From NCBI RefSeq assembly GCF_937468385.1, contig NZ_CALBWS010000027.1:1-64000 (forward strand): a DNA stretch of 64,000 nucleotides. The letters are read 5' to 3'. Source of the stretch: Neobacillus rhizosphaerae (GTDB taxonomy: Bacteria; Bacillota; Bacilli; Bacillales; Cytobacillaceae). The notes beneath the pieces were generated by a model that had not been told where the DNA came from, made no database searches, and saw only the letters and a list, made by a program, of their open reading frames with translations. Position numbers and translations under genes: made by a program. This document shows, in pieces, positions 7,615 through 16,340 of this stretch (position 1 is its first letter; each line of letters opens with the position of its first letter).

Positions 7615-8361
7615 TTAATCGTGCCAGTCTAACTTTTCTAAAAAGGCATAAATATCCTCGTGCAGTTGATCACGTTCCCTATCAAGCGTAATGACGTGGC
7701 CGGATTCTTCATACCATTTGATTTCCTTTATTACTGACTCTATGTTCTCGTAAATAATGTTGGCACTTTCCGTGTTAATCATTTTATCGTGACGAGCCTG
7801 AACCACAAAGGTAGGTGCATAAATCATATCGACATTTTCTCGGACATCGGCGATTAATTGTTGAAGTGCCTTTAATGTTTTCATTGGTGTCTTTTTAAAC
7901 TCATTCATTTCCATTTCGATTTGCTCGTCCGTTTTTCCTTCTCGACTTTTAAATTCACGAGCATATTCGAGAATTCCTTCAAACATAACTATTTCACTTT
8001 TTATATGCATGGGTGCGCACATCGGTACAATTGCTTTTATAGGTACAGTGTATCCCAATTTCAAGGAAAATACGCCGCCAAGAGAGAGTCCAGCAACAGC
8101 GATTTCTTCATGGCCTTTATTTTTTAAAAATTCATATCCATTTATGACGTCCTGCCACCAGTCTTCAGGGCCAGTATGTACAAGTTCTTCAGGAGGTACT
8201 CCATGACCTTTGTAATGAGGTGCATGGCAGGTGTAGCCTTTTTTTTCAAGGAAACGTCCAAGCATCCGGACATCTGCCGAATTGCCAGTAAAACCGTGAA
8301 GCAAGAGGACTGCCCTTTTTCCTCCTTTAAAAGTAAATGGTTTCGGTATAGTGACTTTCAT
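7615..8361 (-). CDS. est: Carboxylesterase (Est30/YvaK type)
   Basis: A 248-residue alpha/beta-hydrolase of the Geobacillus Est30 family that hydrolyses short-chain esters. The nucleophile is S93 in GLSLGG, the acid D192 in RHDKM and the base H222 in SGHVITLD; the oxyanion motif LLHGFTG is near residue 20. Length fits the family. AAGGGAG precedes the ATG. It sits between secG and rnr, as in B. subtilis. Confidence 0.92.
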   Translation of the reverse strand: MKVTIPKPFTFKGGKRAVLLLHGFTGNSADVRMLGRFLEKKGYTCHAPHYKGHGVPPEELVHTGPEDWWQDVINGYEFLKNKGHEEIAVAGLSLGGVFSLKLGYTVPIKAIVPMCAPMHIKSEIVMFEGILEYAREFKSREGKTDEQIEMEMNEFKKTPMKTLKALQQLIADVRENVDMIYAPTFVVQARHDKMINTESANIIYENIESVIKEIKWYEESGHVITLDRERDQLHEDIYAFLEKLDWHD

Positions 8362-8514
8362 GTAAAAAAACTCCCTTAATTACTATTAGCTTATTTTAGT
8401 TTAAGCAATGAAGTGGTGAACATGCTAGAAAAAAGACTTTTGACGGAGATATGTTCTGCTGAAAATTATTTTTCAAAACAGATTGAAATTTAGATATCGC
8501 TGGTATGTGTTGTG

Positions 8515-8700
8515 ATTCCGCTAACTTGGGACGGGATTCCGCTAACTTTGGGGATTATTCCGCCAACTTTTGGATATATTCCGCCAACTCGGGACGGGAT
8601 TCCGCCAACTCGGGACGGGATTCCGCCATCTCGGATTATTTCCGCCGTCTATCGGATTTATTCCGCCAACCCGAGATGGGATTCCGCCAACTAAGACTTA
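8515..8700. repeat. Phased array A1: ATTCCGCCAACT words, 21-bp period
   Basis: Nine copies of ATTCCGC(C/T) start at 8515, 8536, 8557, 8578, 8599, 8620, 8639, 8660 and 8681. The step is 21 bp every time except one of 19 bp. The 8-10 bases between words vary (GGGACGGG, GGGGATT, TGGATAT). The array fills most of the gene-free stretch 8362-8792 between secG and est. The rest of that stretch shows nothing else. Confidence 0.9.
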
Positions 8701-8754
8701 TCCCAACGCTTAAAATCCCCTTAGGTATCACAGCAAAAAACGATCCACAACAAC

Positions 8755-8780
8755 AAAAACCCGGCTCGCGGCCGGGTTTT
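8755..8780 (-). terminator. Terminator of secG
   Basis: Minus strand AAAACCCGGCC, GCG loop, AGCCGGGTTTTT. Strong GC stem with flanking A and T tracts, 12 nt after the secG stop. It would also work on the plus strand. Confidence 0.9.
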
Positions 8781-8792
8781 AACTGTCTAATA

Positions 8793-9026
8793 TTAGATTT
8801 TAAAGTAAGTAACGGCTAGGGCAAGAAGGAAGAACAATACTGATAATACAACCGTAATACGATGTAGAATCAAGTCAATACCTCGTGCTTTTTGCTTGCC
8901 GAATAGGGATTCAGCACCACCAGAAATGGCACCGGATAATCCAGCGCTTTTACCTGATTGAAGTAAGACAACCCCAATAAGTCCAATACTTACAATAACT
9001 AATAAGATTACGATAAATGTATGCAT
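8793..9026 (-). CDS. secG: Preprotein translocase subunit SecG
   Basis: A 77-residue inner-membrane subunit of the SecYEG channel. Two membrane segments (about 2-22 and 55-75) flank the conserved LLQSGKSAGLSGAISGGAES and LFGKQKARG loop. I chose the ATG at 9026, because the AGGAGG site ends right against the upstream in-frame GTG (9035) but is correctly spaced for the ATG. It has its own terminator at 8755. Confidence 0.94.
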   Translation of the reverse strand: MHTFIVILLVIVSIGLIGVVLLQSGKSAGLSGAISGGAESLFGKQKARGIDLILHRITVVLSVLFFLLALAVTYFKI

Positions 9027-9145
9027 GAAGGCCACCTCCTGTTAGACGTACATTTCACAGTATATTAAATTTACCATAATATTTCCCTTTTAACAATAGA
9101 GTTATTTGTAAAAGGCTATAAGAATGATGTGATAATCCCTATTGG

Positions 9146-10063
9146 TTATCGTAAAATCGAGGCTGCCATCCTTACATATGTGTGTCTCTTGCCTCTTACG
9201 ACAATCGAATAGGCTGTAATGTTCTCTGGAATCGTCATACCTGCGGCACCAGCATCACCTACATGAAATAAATCTGCCCCAGCCATTTTACTATTTAAGG
9301 CAATTTGCTTAATCGTCGCTTCATCCGCGCCTTCTTGACTCGTACCTGTTGTCAGAATGGCCAGCGCGCCCTTCTCATGAACTACGTCTACTAATTTTGC
9401 CGTTTTTTCGACGGTGAAGCCCGGAACTGTTCCCGGTGAAGGGATAAGGATAATATCCGCTCCTGCTTCGATAAACGAATGCAGTGTCTCCGTGGACATA
9501 AGGCTACTGCCAACCTCGCCAGCCACTCCAGCACTATGCATTTTTCCTGCGATGATCAAGCCCTCTGGACCGAAAATCCTCCGTGTCCTCTGAATTGCCT
9601 TTGTTATTTCCGCATTGCTGACACCCGTTTTCGGATTTCCTGTTAAACAGACAAAATCAAACCCGAGGTCCTTCGCTTTTTGCAGTGATTTTTCCGTTGC
9701 CAGTCTACCCTCTGGGAGCTTATTTAAGGCTTCTACCGTCTCAGCATCCACATCAACCGGCTCTAAATTAAGACCAATTGGACGTCCAACAAGCTTTTTC
9801 AAGGTCTGAACCAGGGTGTCAGGCACCTCAACTTCTAATCCCTCCATGCTCGGGTTAAATACATCAAAGTAGTTTAGTAAAATAAGGTCGGCACCAAAGG
9901 CAGCAGCCATTTCCGCGTTGGTTACCGCAGGATAATAAGGGGTAACAGCACCGATTACCTCAGCAACAATCGTTCTTCCTTCCGATGCGAGGATCGATTG
10001 CCGCAAATCCCTTCCATTCATTTTTTCAAAATCAGATGCTGTACAATCTAACAAACGTTTCAT
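9146..10063 (-). CDS. TIM-barrel protein, DUF7916/PEP phosphonomutase-like
   Basis: A 305-residue predicted TIM-barrel protein, starting MKRLLDCTASDFEKMNGRDL. Glycine-rich strand ends such as FVCLTGNPKTGVSN, ILIPSPGTVPGFT and AGADLFHVGDAGAAGM are visible. Homologues are often annotated as PEP phosphonomutase-like or haloacid-dehalogenase-like and tend to sit beside PTS sugar genes; no PTS gene is here. The reaction is unknown. The ATG at 10063 has GAGGAGGCG upstream, so the longer upstream frame is rejected. An intrinsic terminator abuts that ribosome site (10084-10116), so expression may depend on read-through from eno. Confidence 0.6.
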   Translation of the reverse strand: MKRLLDCTASDFEKMNGRDLRQSILASEGRTIVAEVIGAVTPYYPAVTNAEMAAAFGADLILLNYFDVFNPSMEGLEVEVPDTLVQTLKKLVGRPIGLNLEPVDVDAETVEALNKLPEGRLATEKSLQKAKDLGFDFVCLTGNPKTGVSNAEITKAIQRTRRIFGPEGLIIAGKMHSAGVAGEVGSSLMSTETLHSFIEAGADIILIPSPGTVPGFTVEKTAKLVDVVHEKGALAILTTGTSQEGADEATIKQIALNSKMAGADLFHVGDAGAAGMTIPENITAYSIVVRGKRHTYVRMAASILR

Positions 10064-10083
10064 ATTTTTCGCCTCCTCTTTAT

Positions 10084-10116
10084 ACAAAAAATACCACAAT
10101 ATCGAGGATTGTGGTA
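10084..10116 (-). terminator. Terminator immediately upstream of the DUF7916-like gene
   Basis: Minus strand TACCACAAT, 7-base loop, ATTGTGGTA and six T, about 9 nt before the AGAGGAGG ribosome site of the downstream gene. It probably terminates the glycolytic operon, or acts as an attenuator. Confidence 0.75.
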
Positions 10117-10120
10117 GAAA

Positions 10121-10205
10121 AAAGGCACTCATTTGTGAACTGCACCCCTCATTGTTAGAATGTGTCCAACAATGAGGGTGCAGTTCAATATGCTGAGTGC
10201 CCTTT
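10121..10205. repeat. Long inverted repeat downstream of eno
   Basis: Nested arms AAAGGCACTCA/TGAGTGCCCTTT and TGAACTGCACCC/GGGTGCAGTTCA, then CTCATTGTT/AACAATGAG around an 11-base loop. Total stem is over 30 bp with few mismatches. It begins within 12 nt of the eno stop and is too long for a simple terminator. Confidence 0.8.
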
Positions 10206-10216
10206 GGATGCAAAAA

Positions 10217-11515
10217 TTATTTGCTTAAGTTATAGAAAGATTTAATTCCGTTGAATTGAGCTGTTTCACCTAAATTATCTTCAATGCGAAGCAATTGGTT
10301 GTATTTTGCGATACGGTCTGTACGAGATGGTGCACCCGTTTTGATTTGACCTGCATTTGTTGCCACCGCGATGTCAGCAATCGTGTTATCTTCAGTTTCA
10401 CCAGAGCGGTGTGAGATAACGGCAGTGTAGCCAGCACGTTTTGCCATTTCAATTGCATCGAAAGTTTCAGTCAAAGTACCAATTTGGTTAACTTTAATGA
10501 GGATGGAGTTTGCAATTCCTTTTTCGATACCTTCAGCTAGCTTCTTCGTGTTCGTAACGAATAAATCATCACCAACTAATTGAACTTTTTTACCAAGACG
10601 TTCTGTTAAAAGCTTGTGACCTTCCCAGTCATTTTCATCAAGACCGTCTTCAATTGAAATGATAGGGTATTTATTAGCAAGCTCTTCGTACCAATCAACC
10701 ATTTCTGCAGAAGTTTTCACAACACCTTCACCTGCAAGATGGTATTTACCATCTTCTTTATTGTAAAACTCTGAAGATGCTGCATCCATTGCAAGCATAA
10801 CTTCTTCGCCAGGCTTGTAACCTGCTTTTTCGATTGCTTCCACTATTGTTTGCAGTGCTTCTTCGTTTGAGCCTAAGTTTGGTGCAAAACCGCCTTCGTC
10901 ACCAACAGCTGTATTAAGACCTTTGCCTTTAAGAACTGTTTTTAAAGTGTGGAAAATTTCCGCACCCATGCGAAGTGCTTCTTTAAAGTTTGGTGCACCA
11001 ACAGGCATAACCATGAACTCTTGAATGTCAACGTTGTTGTCAGCATGTTCGCCGCCGTTAACGATGTTCATCATTGGTACTGGAAGCTGTTTAGAATTGA
11101 AGCCGCCAAGGTATTGGTATAAAGGAATATCTAGGTAGTTTGCTGCTGCATGTGCAACGGCCATGGACACACCAAGGATAGCGTTGGCACCTAATTTACC
11201 TTTGTTGTCTGTTCCATCAAGCTCGATTAACGCGTGATCAACTGAAACTTGATCTAACACACTGAACTCTTCGCCAACAAGATATGGCGCAATAATTTCG
11301 TTTACATTGTCTACTGCTTTAAGAACACCTTTACCAAGGTAGCGTCCTTTGTCACCGTCACGAAGTTCCACTGCTTCATATTCACCAGTAGAAGCACCAC
11401 TTGGAACTAATGCGCGACCAAAAGCGCCTGATTCTGTAAATACTTCAACTTCAACTGTTGGGTTCCCACGGGAATCTAATACTTCACGAGCGTATACATC
11501 TGCAATAAATGGCAT
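10217..11515 (-). CDS. eno: Enolase
   Basis: A 432-residue cytosolic enzyme that converts 2-phosphoglycerate to phosphoenolpyruvate with Mg2+. It carries the N-terminal AREVLDSRGNPTVEVEV, the signature SILIKVNQIGTLTET with the catalytic lysine, and SHRSGETEDNTIADIAVA. AAGGAGAG precedes the ATG. It is last in the cggR-gapA-pgk-tpiA-gpmI-eno operon, 27 nt after gpmI. Confidence 0.98.
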   Translation of the reverse strand: MPFIADVYAREVLDSRGNPTVEVEVFTESGAFGRALVPSGASTGEYEAVELRDGDKGRYLGKGVLKAVDNVNEIIAPYLVGEEFSVLDQVSVDHALIELDGTDNKGKLGANAILGVSMAVAHAAANYLDIPLYQYLGGFNSKQLPVPMMNIVNGGEHADNNVDIQEFMVMPVGAPNFKEALRMGAEIFHTLKTVLKGKGLNTAVGDEGGFAPNLGSNEEALQTIVEAIEKAGYKPGEEVMLAMDAASSEFYNKEDGKYHLAGEGVVKTSAEMVDWYEELANKYPIISIEDGLDENDWEGHKLLTERLGKKVQLVGDDLFVTNTKKLAEGIEKGIANSILIKVNQIGTLTETFDAIEMAKRAGYTAVISHRSGETEDNTIADIAVATNAGQIKTGAPSRTDRIAKYNQLLRIEDNLGETAQFNGIKSFYNLSK

Positions 11516-11542
11516 TCAAATCTCTCCTTAAAAATAATATGA

Positions 11543-13075
11543 TTATTTAATTAATGATTTTCCAGTCATTTCTGCTGGTTGTTGAAGCTTTAATAAGTCT
11601 AACATAGTTGGAGCTAAGTCTCCAAGGATACCGCCGTCACGTAATTCCACACCTTGCTTGGTGACAATTACTGGTACCGGATTAGTCGTGTGCGCGGTCA
11701 TTGGCTCGCCTTCTAGTGTAATAACTTCGTCGGCATTTCCGTGGTCAGCAGTGATGATCGCTGAGCCACCTTTTTCAAGGATTAAATCAATAATTTTTCC
11801 TAAGCACTCATCCACGGTTTCAATCGCTTTAATCGTTGGTTCAAGCATGCCTGAGTGGCCAACCATATCAGGGTTAGCAAAATTTAAAATGATGGCATCA
11901 ACTTTATCCTCTTGTATTTCCTTCAATAAGGCATCCGTTACTTCATAAGCGCTCATTTCAGGTTGAAGGTCGTAAGTCGCAACCTTTGGTGAGTTGATTA
12001 GAATCCGCTCTTCGCCAGGGAATTTCTCTTCACGGCCGCCGCTCATAAAGAAGGTGACGTGCGGATATTTCTCTGTTTCAGCAATTCTTAATTGCTTCAG
12101 CCCATTTTGTGAAAGAACTTCACCTAAAGTATTATCCAAGTTCGATGGTTTAAAGGCAACATAACCATCAACTGTTTCACTAAAATGTGTTAAGCAGACA
12201 AAGAATAAATCCTTTGGATGCTTCGGTCCGCGGTCAAACGCGCGGAAGTCTTTGTTTGTGAACGTATTCGAAATCTGGATGGCACGGTCTGGACGGAAAT
12301 TGTAAAAAATAACTGCATCGTTATCTTTAATTGTTGCCACTGGCTGGCCATCTTCTTTTGTGATCACAGACGGGATGACGAATTCATCAAAAATGCCATG
12401 TGAGTAGGAATCTTCAACAACCTCTAATGGATTATTGTAAGCAGGACCTTCGCCATACACCAGCGAACGGTATGATTTTTCCACACGTTCCCAGCGCTTG
12501 TCTCGATCCATCGAGTAATAGCGGCCAGAAACGGTAGCGAATTCGCCAACGCCATACTCCTTCATTTTATCCAGTGTTTGCTGAATATATGTTGCTGCTG
12601 TTTTCTGACCAACATCGCGGCCATCAAGGAAGGCATGGACATATACCTTTTCAATGCCTTCTTCTTTTGCAAGCTTCAACAAGGCAAACATATGTTGAAT
12701 ATGGCTGTGAACACCGCCGTCTGAAAGTAGGCCAAATAAATGAAGGGCTGTACCGTGTTTCTTTACATGTTCCATTGCACCAGTGAATGTTTCATTTTTT
12801 TCAAATTCGCCTTCACGAATGGCAATGTTGACGCGGGTTAAGCTTTGGTAAACTATGCGTCCGGCACCGATATTCAAATGTCCTACTTCCGAGTTACCCA
12901 TTTGTCCTTCTGGAAGACCAACTGCCTCACCCGATGCGGTTAAATGAGAATGGGGATAGGTGTTCCAAAGACGGTCAAAATTTGGCTTTTTGGACTGTGC
13001 CACCGCGTTCCCTTTTGTCTCACCCCTGCAGCCGAAGCCATCAAGGATGATGAGAGCAACTGGAGATTTACTCAT
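11543..13075 (-). CDS. gpmI: 2,3-bisphosphoglycerate-independent phosphoglycerate mutase
   Basis: A 510-residue alkaline-phosphatase-superfamily enzyme, Mn2+-dependent, which interconverts 3- and 2-phosphoglycerate and is essential in sporulating Bacilli. The phosphorylated serine is S62 in GNSEVGHLNIG. Metal ligands are visible in LDGFG, SDGGVHSH, ADHGNAD and TAHTTNPVP. The start overlaps the tpiA end by 8 nt, with GGAGGCAGG as ribosome site. Confidence 0.98.
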   Translation of the reverse strand: MSKSPVALIILDGFGCRGETKGNAVAQSKKPNFDRLWNTYPHSHLTASGEAVGLPEGQMGNSEVGHLNIGAGRIVYQSLTRVNIAIREGEFEKNETFTGAMEHVKKHGTALHLFGLLSDGGVHSHIQHMFALLKLAKEEGIEKVYVHAFLDGRDVGQKTAATYIQQTLDKMKEYGVGEFATVSGRYYSMDRDKRWERVEKSYRSLVYGEGPAYNNPLEVVEDSYSHGIFDEFVIPSVITKEDGQPVATIKDNDAVIFYNFRPDRAIQISNTFTNKDFRAFDRGPKHPKDLFFVCLTHFSETVDGYVAFKPSNLDNTLGEVLSQNGLKQLRIAETEKYPHVTFFMSGGREEKFPGEERILINSPKVATYDLQPEMSAYEVTDALLKEIQEDKVDAIILNFANPDMVGHSGMLEPTIKAIETVDECLGKIIDLILEKGGSAIITADHGNADEVITLEGEPMTAHTTNPVPVIVTKQGVELRDGGILGDLAPTMLDLLKLQQPAEMTGKSLIK

Positions 13076-13829
13076 ACTTACCTGCCTCCAGTAATTGTAA
13101 AAATGATTGTGGTTCTAGGCTGGCTCCGCCCACTAACGCACCATCAATATCAGATTGTGCCATGTATTCTTTAATATTTTCTGGTTTCACACTGCCACCA
13201 TATTGAATTCGTACGGCATCAGCAACATCTTGGGAAAATTGTTTGACCACAACTTGGCGGATGTGGGCACAAACATCATTTGCATCCTTCGATGTCGACG
13301 ATTTTCCTGTACCAATTGCCCATATTGGTTCATAGGCAATCACCGTTTGTTTTACTTGATCGTCTGTTAATCCTGCTAGTGCCTTTGCAACTTGGTCACC
13401 GACTAGGTTATTGGTTTCGCCATTTTCACGTTGCTCTAGAGTTTCACCACAGCAAACGATTGGTGTTAGATTGTATTTAAAAGCAGAAAGCGTCTTTTTG
13501 TTAACAGCTTCATCTGTTTCATTAAACATTTCCCGACGCTCCGAGTGACCGATGATAACATATTGAACACCGAGGTCCTCGAGTGCTTTCGGGCTAATCT
13601 CACCTGTAAACGCACCGCTTTCTTCAAAGTGCATGTTTTGAGCACCAATTTTCACATCGCTACCTTGGGCTGCTTCCACAAGGCTTTGTAAAAATAAAGC
13701 TGGCGCGCAAATGACAGATTCCATTTTGTCTGCGGCAGGCACAAGTCCTTTTACTTCCTCAGCAAAGCTCTTTGCTTCGGAGAGTGTTTTGTTCATTTTC
13801 CAGTTCCCTGCAATGATTGGTTTACGCAT
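13068..13829 (-). CDS. tpiA: Triosephosphate isomerase
   Basis: A 253-residue TIM barrel that interconverts dihydroxyacetone phosphate and glyceraldehyde 3-phosphate. The active-site residues are the lysine in NWKMNK (K11), H95 in IIGHSERR and E167 in AYEPIWAIGTG; the phosphate loop is YGGSV. The ATG at 13829 is preceded at proper distance by AAAGGA; the upstream GTG is too close. It overlaps gpmI by 8 nt. Confidence 0.98.
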   Translation of the reverse strand: MRKPIIAGNWKMNKTLSEAKSFAEEVKGLVPAADKMESVICAPALFLQSLVEAAQGSDVKIGAQNMHFEESGAFTGEISPKALEDLGVQYVIIGHSERREMFNETDEAVNKKTLSAFKYNLTPIVCCGETLEQRENGETNNLVGDQVAKALAGLTDDQVKQTVIAYEPIWAIGTGKSSTSKDANDVCAHIRQVVVKQFSQDVADAVRIQYGGSVKPENIKEYMAQSDIDGALVGGASLEPQSFLQLLEAGKYE

Positions 13830-13865
13830 GAGTGGCACATCCTTTCATGGGTTGTTAAAACGCAA

Positions 13866-13922
13866 TTTGTAGATATCGCTCTGAAAATTGTAGATATTCG
13901 CTATGCAATTTGTAGATATCTC
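13866..13922. repeat. Phased array C2: TTGTAGATATC words, about 21-bp period
   Basis: Three copies of GTAGATAT(C/T), with GATAT at 13872, 13893 and 13915 (steps 21 and 22). They lie in the 131-bp gap between pgk and tpiA. This is the reverse orientation of array C1 at 27596-27946. Confidence 0.75.
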
Positions 13923-13960
13923 ATTAAATTTACAAATATAAATTATTTTTACGAAAAAAA

Positions 13961-15145
13961 CTATTTGTCGTTCAAAGCAACTACGCCTGGCAATGCTTTT
14001 CCTTCCATAAACTCAAGGGAAGCGCCGCCACCTGTGGAAATATGACTCATTTTATCTGCTAAGCCAAATTTTTCGACTGCTGCTGCTGAATCGCCGCCGC
14101 CAATTACTGAATATGTACCTTCCGCTTCGGCAAGTGCTTCGGCAACAGCTTTTGTTCCGTCGGCAAATTTATCAATTTCAAACACGCCCATCGGTCCGTT
14201 CCAAATAACCAATTTTGATTTTTGAATGACATCACGATAAATTTCTGCTGTTTTTGGTCCGATATCGAGTGCTTCCCAATCAGCAGGAATTTCTTCGATT
14301 GCCACTACTTTAGAATTGGCATCTGCTGAGAAATCATCGGCTACTACCGCATCAACTGGCATATAGAAATTAACGCCTTTTTCTTTTGCTTTTTCAATAA
14401 ATGATTTAGCAAGGTCAATCTTGTCTGCTTCAAGCAGCGATTTCCCGACTTCATGGCCTTGCGCTTTAACAAACGTATAAGCAAGACCGCCGCCAATGAT
14501 TAAGTTGTCGACTAATTCTAACAGATTTTCAATAACACCAATCTTGTCCTTTACCTTAGCACCGCCGATAATCGCTGTAAATGGACGTTCCGGATTAGAA
14601 AGGGCTTTACCAAGTACTTCAAGTTCTTTTTCCATTAAGAAGCCGGAAACAGCAGGAAGATTGTGAGCAATTCCTTCCGTTGAGGCATGGGCACGGTGAG
14701 CAGCTCCAAATGCGTCGTTCACATACACATCAGCAAGCTCAGCGAATGATTTCGCTAACTCTGGGTCATTCTTTTCTTCACCAGGATAGAAGCGGACGTT
14801 TTCAAGAAGAAGCACGTCACCTTCCTTCATCGTCTCAATCAAGGATTTCACAGAATCACCGTAAGCTTCATCTGCCTTTTTCACGTCTTTACCAAGAAGT
14901 TCAGCAAGTCTGATGCCGACTGGAGTTAAGCGCATTTCTTCAACCACTTTGCCTTTTGGACGACCAAAATGGCTTGCTAAAATCACTTTCGCGCCTTGTT
15001 CCATTAAGTATTGGATCGTTGGTAGCGCTGCACGAATCCTCGTTTCATCGGTAATTTTCCCATCCTGCATTGGCACGTTAAAATCTACCCGGCAAAAAAC
15101 GCGTTTACCTTTCACATCAACATCTTTAAGTGTTTTCTTGTTCAT
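13961..15145 (-). CDS. pgk: Phosphoglycerate kinase
   Basis: A 394-residue two-domain kinase that makes ATP from 1,3-bisphosphoglycerate. The signature KRVFCRVDFNVPMQDGKI is at the N-terminus, with SHFGRPKG, the hinge region, and the nucleotide motif GGGDSAAAVEKFG and STGGGASLE at the C-terminus. AGGAGGATCC precedes the ATG. A 138-bp gap with a GC-rich hairpin separates it from gapA. Confidence 0.98.
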   Translation of the reverse strand: MNKKTLKDVDVKGKRVFCRVDFNVPMQDGKITDETRIRAALPTIQYLMEQGAKVILASHFGRPKGKVVEEMRLTPVGIRLAELLGKDVKKADEAYGDSVKSLIETMKEGDVLLLENVRFYPGEEKNDPELAKSFAELADVYVNDAFGAAHRAHASTEGIAHNLPAVSGFLMEKELEVLGKALSNPERPFTAIIGGAKVKDKIGVIENLLELVDNLIIGGGLAYTFVKAQGHEVGKSLLEADKIDLAKSFIEKAKEKGVNFYMPVDAVVADDFSADANSKVVAIEEIPADWEALDIGPKTAEIYRDVIQKSKLVIWNGPMGVFEIDKFADGTKAVAEALAEAEGTYSVIGGGDSAAAVEKFGLADKMSHISTGGGASLEFMEGKALPGVVALNDK

Positions 15146-15187
15146 TGTAAAGGATCCTCCTAATGTATTGGATTGTGGAAAACTACA

Positions 15188-15231
15188 TTAAAAAAGGAGA
15201 GGGGGAATCCTCCCCACTCCCCTTTGGAAAT
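15188..15231 (-). terminator. Hairpin between gapA and pgk
   Basis: Minus strand GGGGAGTGGGGAGGA and TCCCCCTCTCC arms followed by six T. It probably causes partial termination, giving more gapA than downstream mRNA, as seen for the B. subtilis operon. Confidence 0.7.
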
Positions 15232-15283
15232 ACCATTTCATTATAATCATATTCTAGATAAAAAACCAATTTAAACTAGAAGA

Positions 15284-16291
15284 TTAAAGTCCTTTTGAAA
15301 CGATGTAATCTACAAGGTCAACAACGCGGTTAGAGTAACCAACTTCGTTATCATACCAAGAAAGTACTTTTACCATGTTGCCTTCAAGAACCATTGTTGA
15401 TAAGGCATCAATGGTAGAAGAAACAGTAGAACCGTTGTAGTCGCTAGAAACTAATGGAAGTTCGCTGTATGCTAAAATTCCTTTTAATGGACCTTCAGCA
15501 GCTGTTTTCAATGCTGCATTAATTTCTTCAGCTGTTACTTCTTTATCCAATTCTACAACTAAGTCCACAATAGAAACGTTTGGAGTTGGAACGCGCATTG
15601 CCATACCGTTTAATTTACCTTTAAGTTCAGGTAAAACAAGAGCAACTGCTTTTGCAGCTCCAGTTGATGTTGGGATCATGTTTTCAGCTGCTGCACGAGC
15701 ACGACGGTAGTCCTTGTGTGGCAAGTCAAGGATTTGTTGGTCATTTGTATAAGAGTGAATAGTTGTCATCATACCGCGCTTGATTCCGAAAGTATCATTC
15801 AACACTTTTGCAAACGGTGCAAGACAGTTTGTAGTACAAGAAGCGTTAGATAATACGTGGTGGTTATTTGCATCATATTGATCTTCGTTAACACCCATTA
15901 CAATTGTGATATCTTCGTTTGATGCTGGTGCAGAGATAATAACCTTTTTCGCACCTGCTTCAAGGTGTTTCGCGGCATCTTCACGTTTTGTGAAACGGCC
16001 TGTTGATTCAACCACTACTTCAACACCAAGGTCGCCCCAGCCAAGTTGTGCAGGGTCACGCTCAGCGATAACCTTTACTTTGTGACCACCAACTACTAAG
16101 TATTCACCGTCAACCGTAACATCTTCAGCAAGAGTTCCGTGAACAGTATCATATTTTAAAAGATGTGCAAGCATATTTGCATCTGTTAAGTCATTGATTG
16201 CAACGATTTCCACATTGCTATTGTTTAAAGCCGCACGGAATACGTTACGACCAATACGTCCAAATCCATTAATACCAACTTTTACTGCCAT
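15284..16291 (-). CDS. gapA: Glyceraldehyde-3-phosphate dehydrogenase (glycolytic)
   Basis: A 335-residue NAD-dependent enzyme that oxidises glyceraldehyde 3-phosphate to 1,3-bisphosphoglycerate. The Rossmann motif is GINGFGRIGR, the nucleophile C152 in SNASCTTNCLAP and the base H178 in TTIHSYTNDQ. It is directly behind cggR, which identifies it as the glycolytic GapA and not the gluconeogenic GapB. AAAGGAGGAA precedes the ATG. Confidence 0.98.
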   Translation of the reverse strand: MAVKVGINGFGRIGRNVFRAALNNSNVEIVAINDLTDANMLAHLLKYDTVHGTLAEDVTVDGEYLVVGGHKVKVIAERDPAQLGWGDLGVEVVVESTGRFTKREDAAKHLEAGAKKVIISAPASNEDITIVMGVNEDQYDANNHHVLSNASCTTNCLAPFAKVLNDTFGIKRGMMTTIHSYTNDQQILDLPHKDYRRARAAAENMIPTSTGAAKAVALVLPELKGKLNGMAMRVPTPNVSIVDLVVELDKEVTAEEINAALKTAAEGPLKGILAYSELPLVSSDYNGSTVSSTIDALSTMVLEGNMVKVLSWYDNEVGYSNRVVDLVDYIVSKGL

Positions 16292-16340
16292 GATAAAATT
16301 CCTCCTTTTATTGGGTAAAGATGTATTATTTTAAAAGGAT

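Noticed and set aside
8505..8819. Plus-strand ORF encoding heptapeptide-like repeats (RDSANSG)
   Set aside because: It arises because the 21-bp array equals seven codons. There is no ribosome site, the 19-bp step breaks the frame, and sister arrays have 20- and 22-bp steps.
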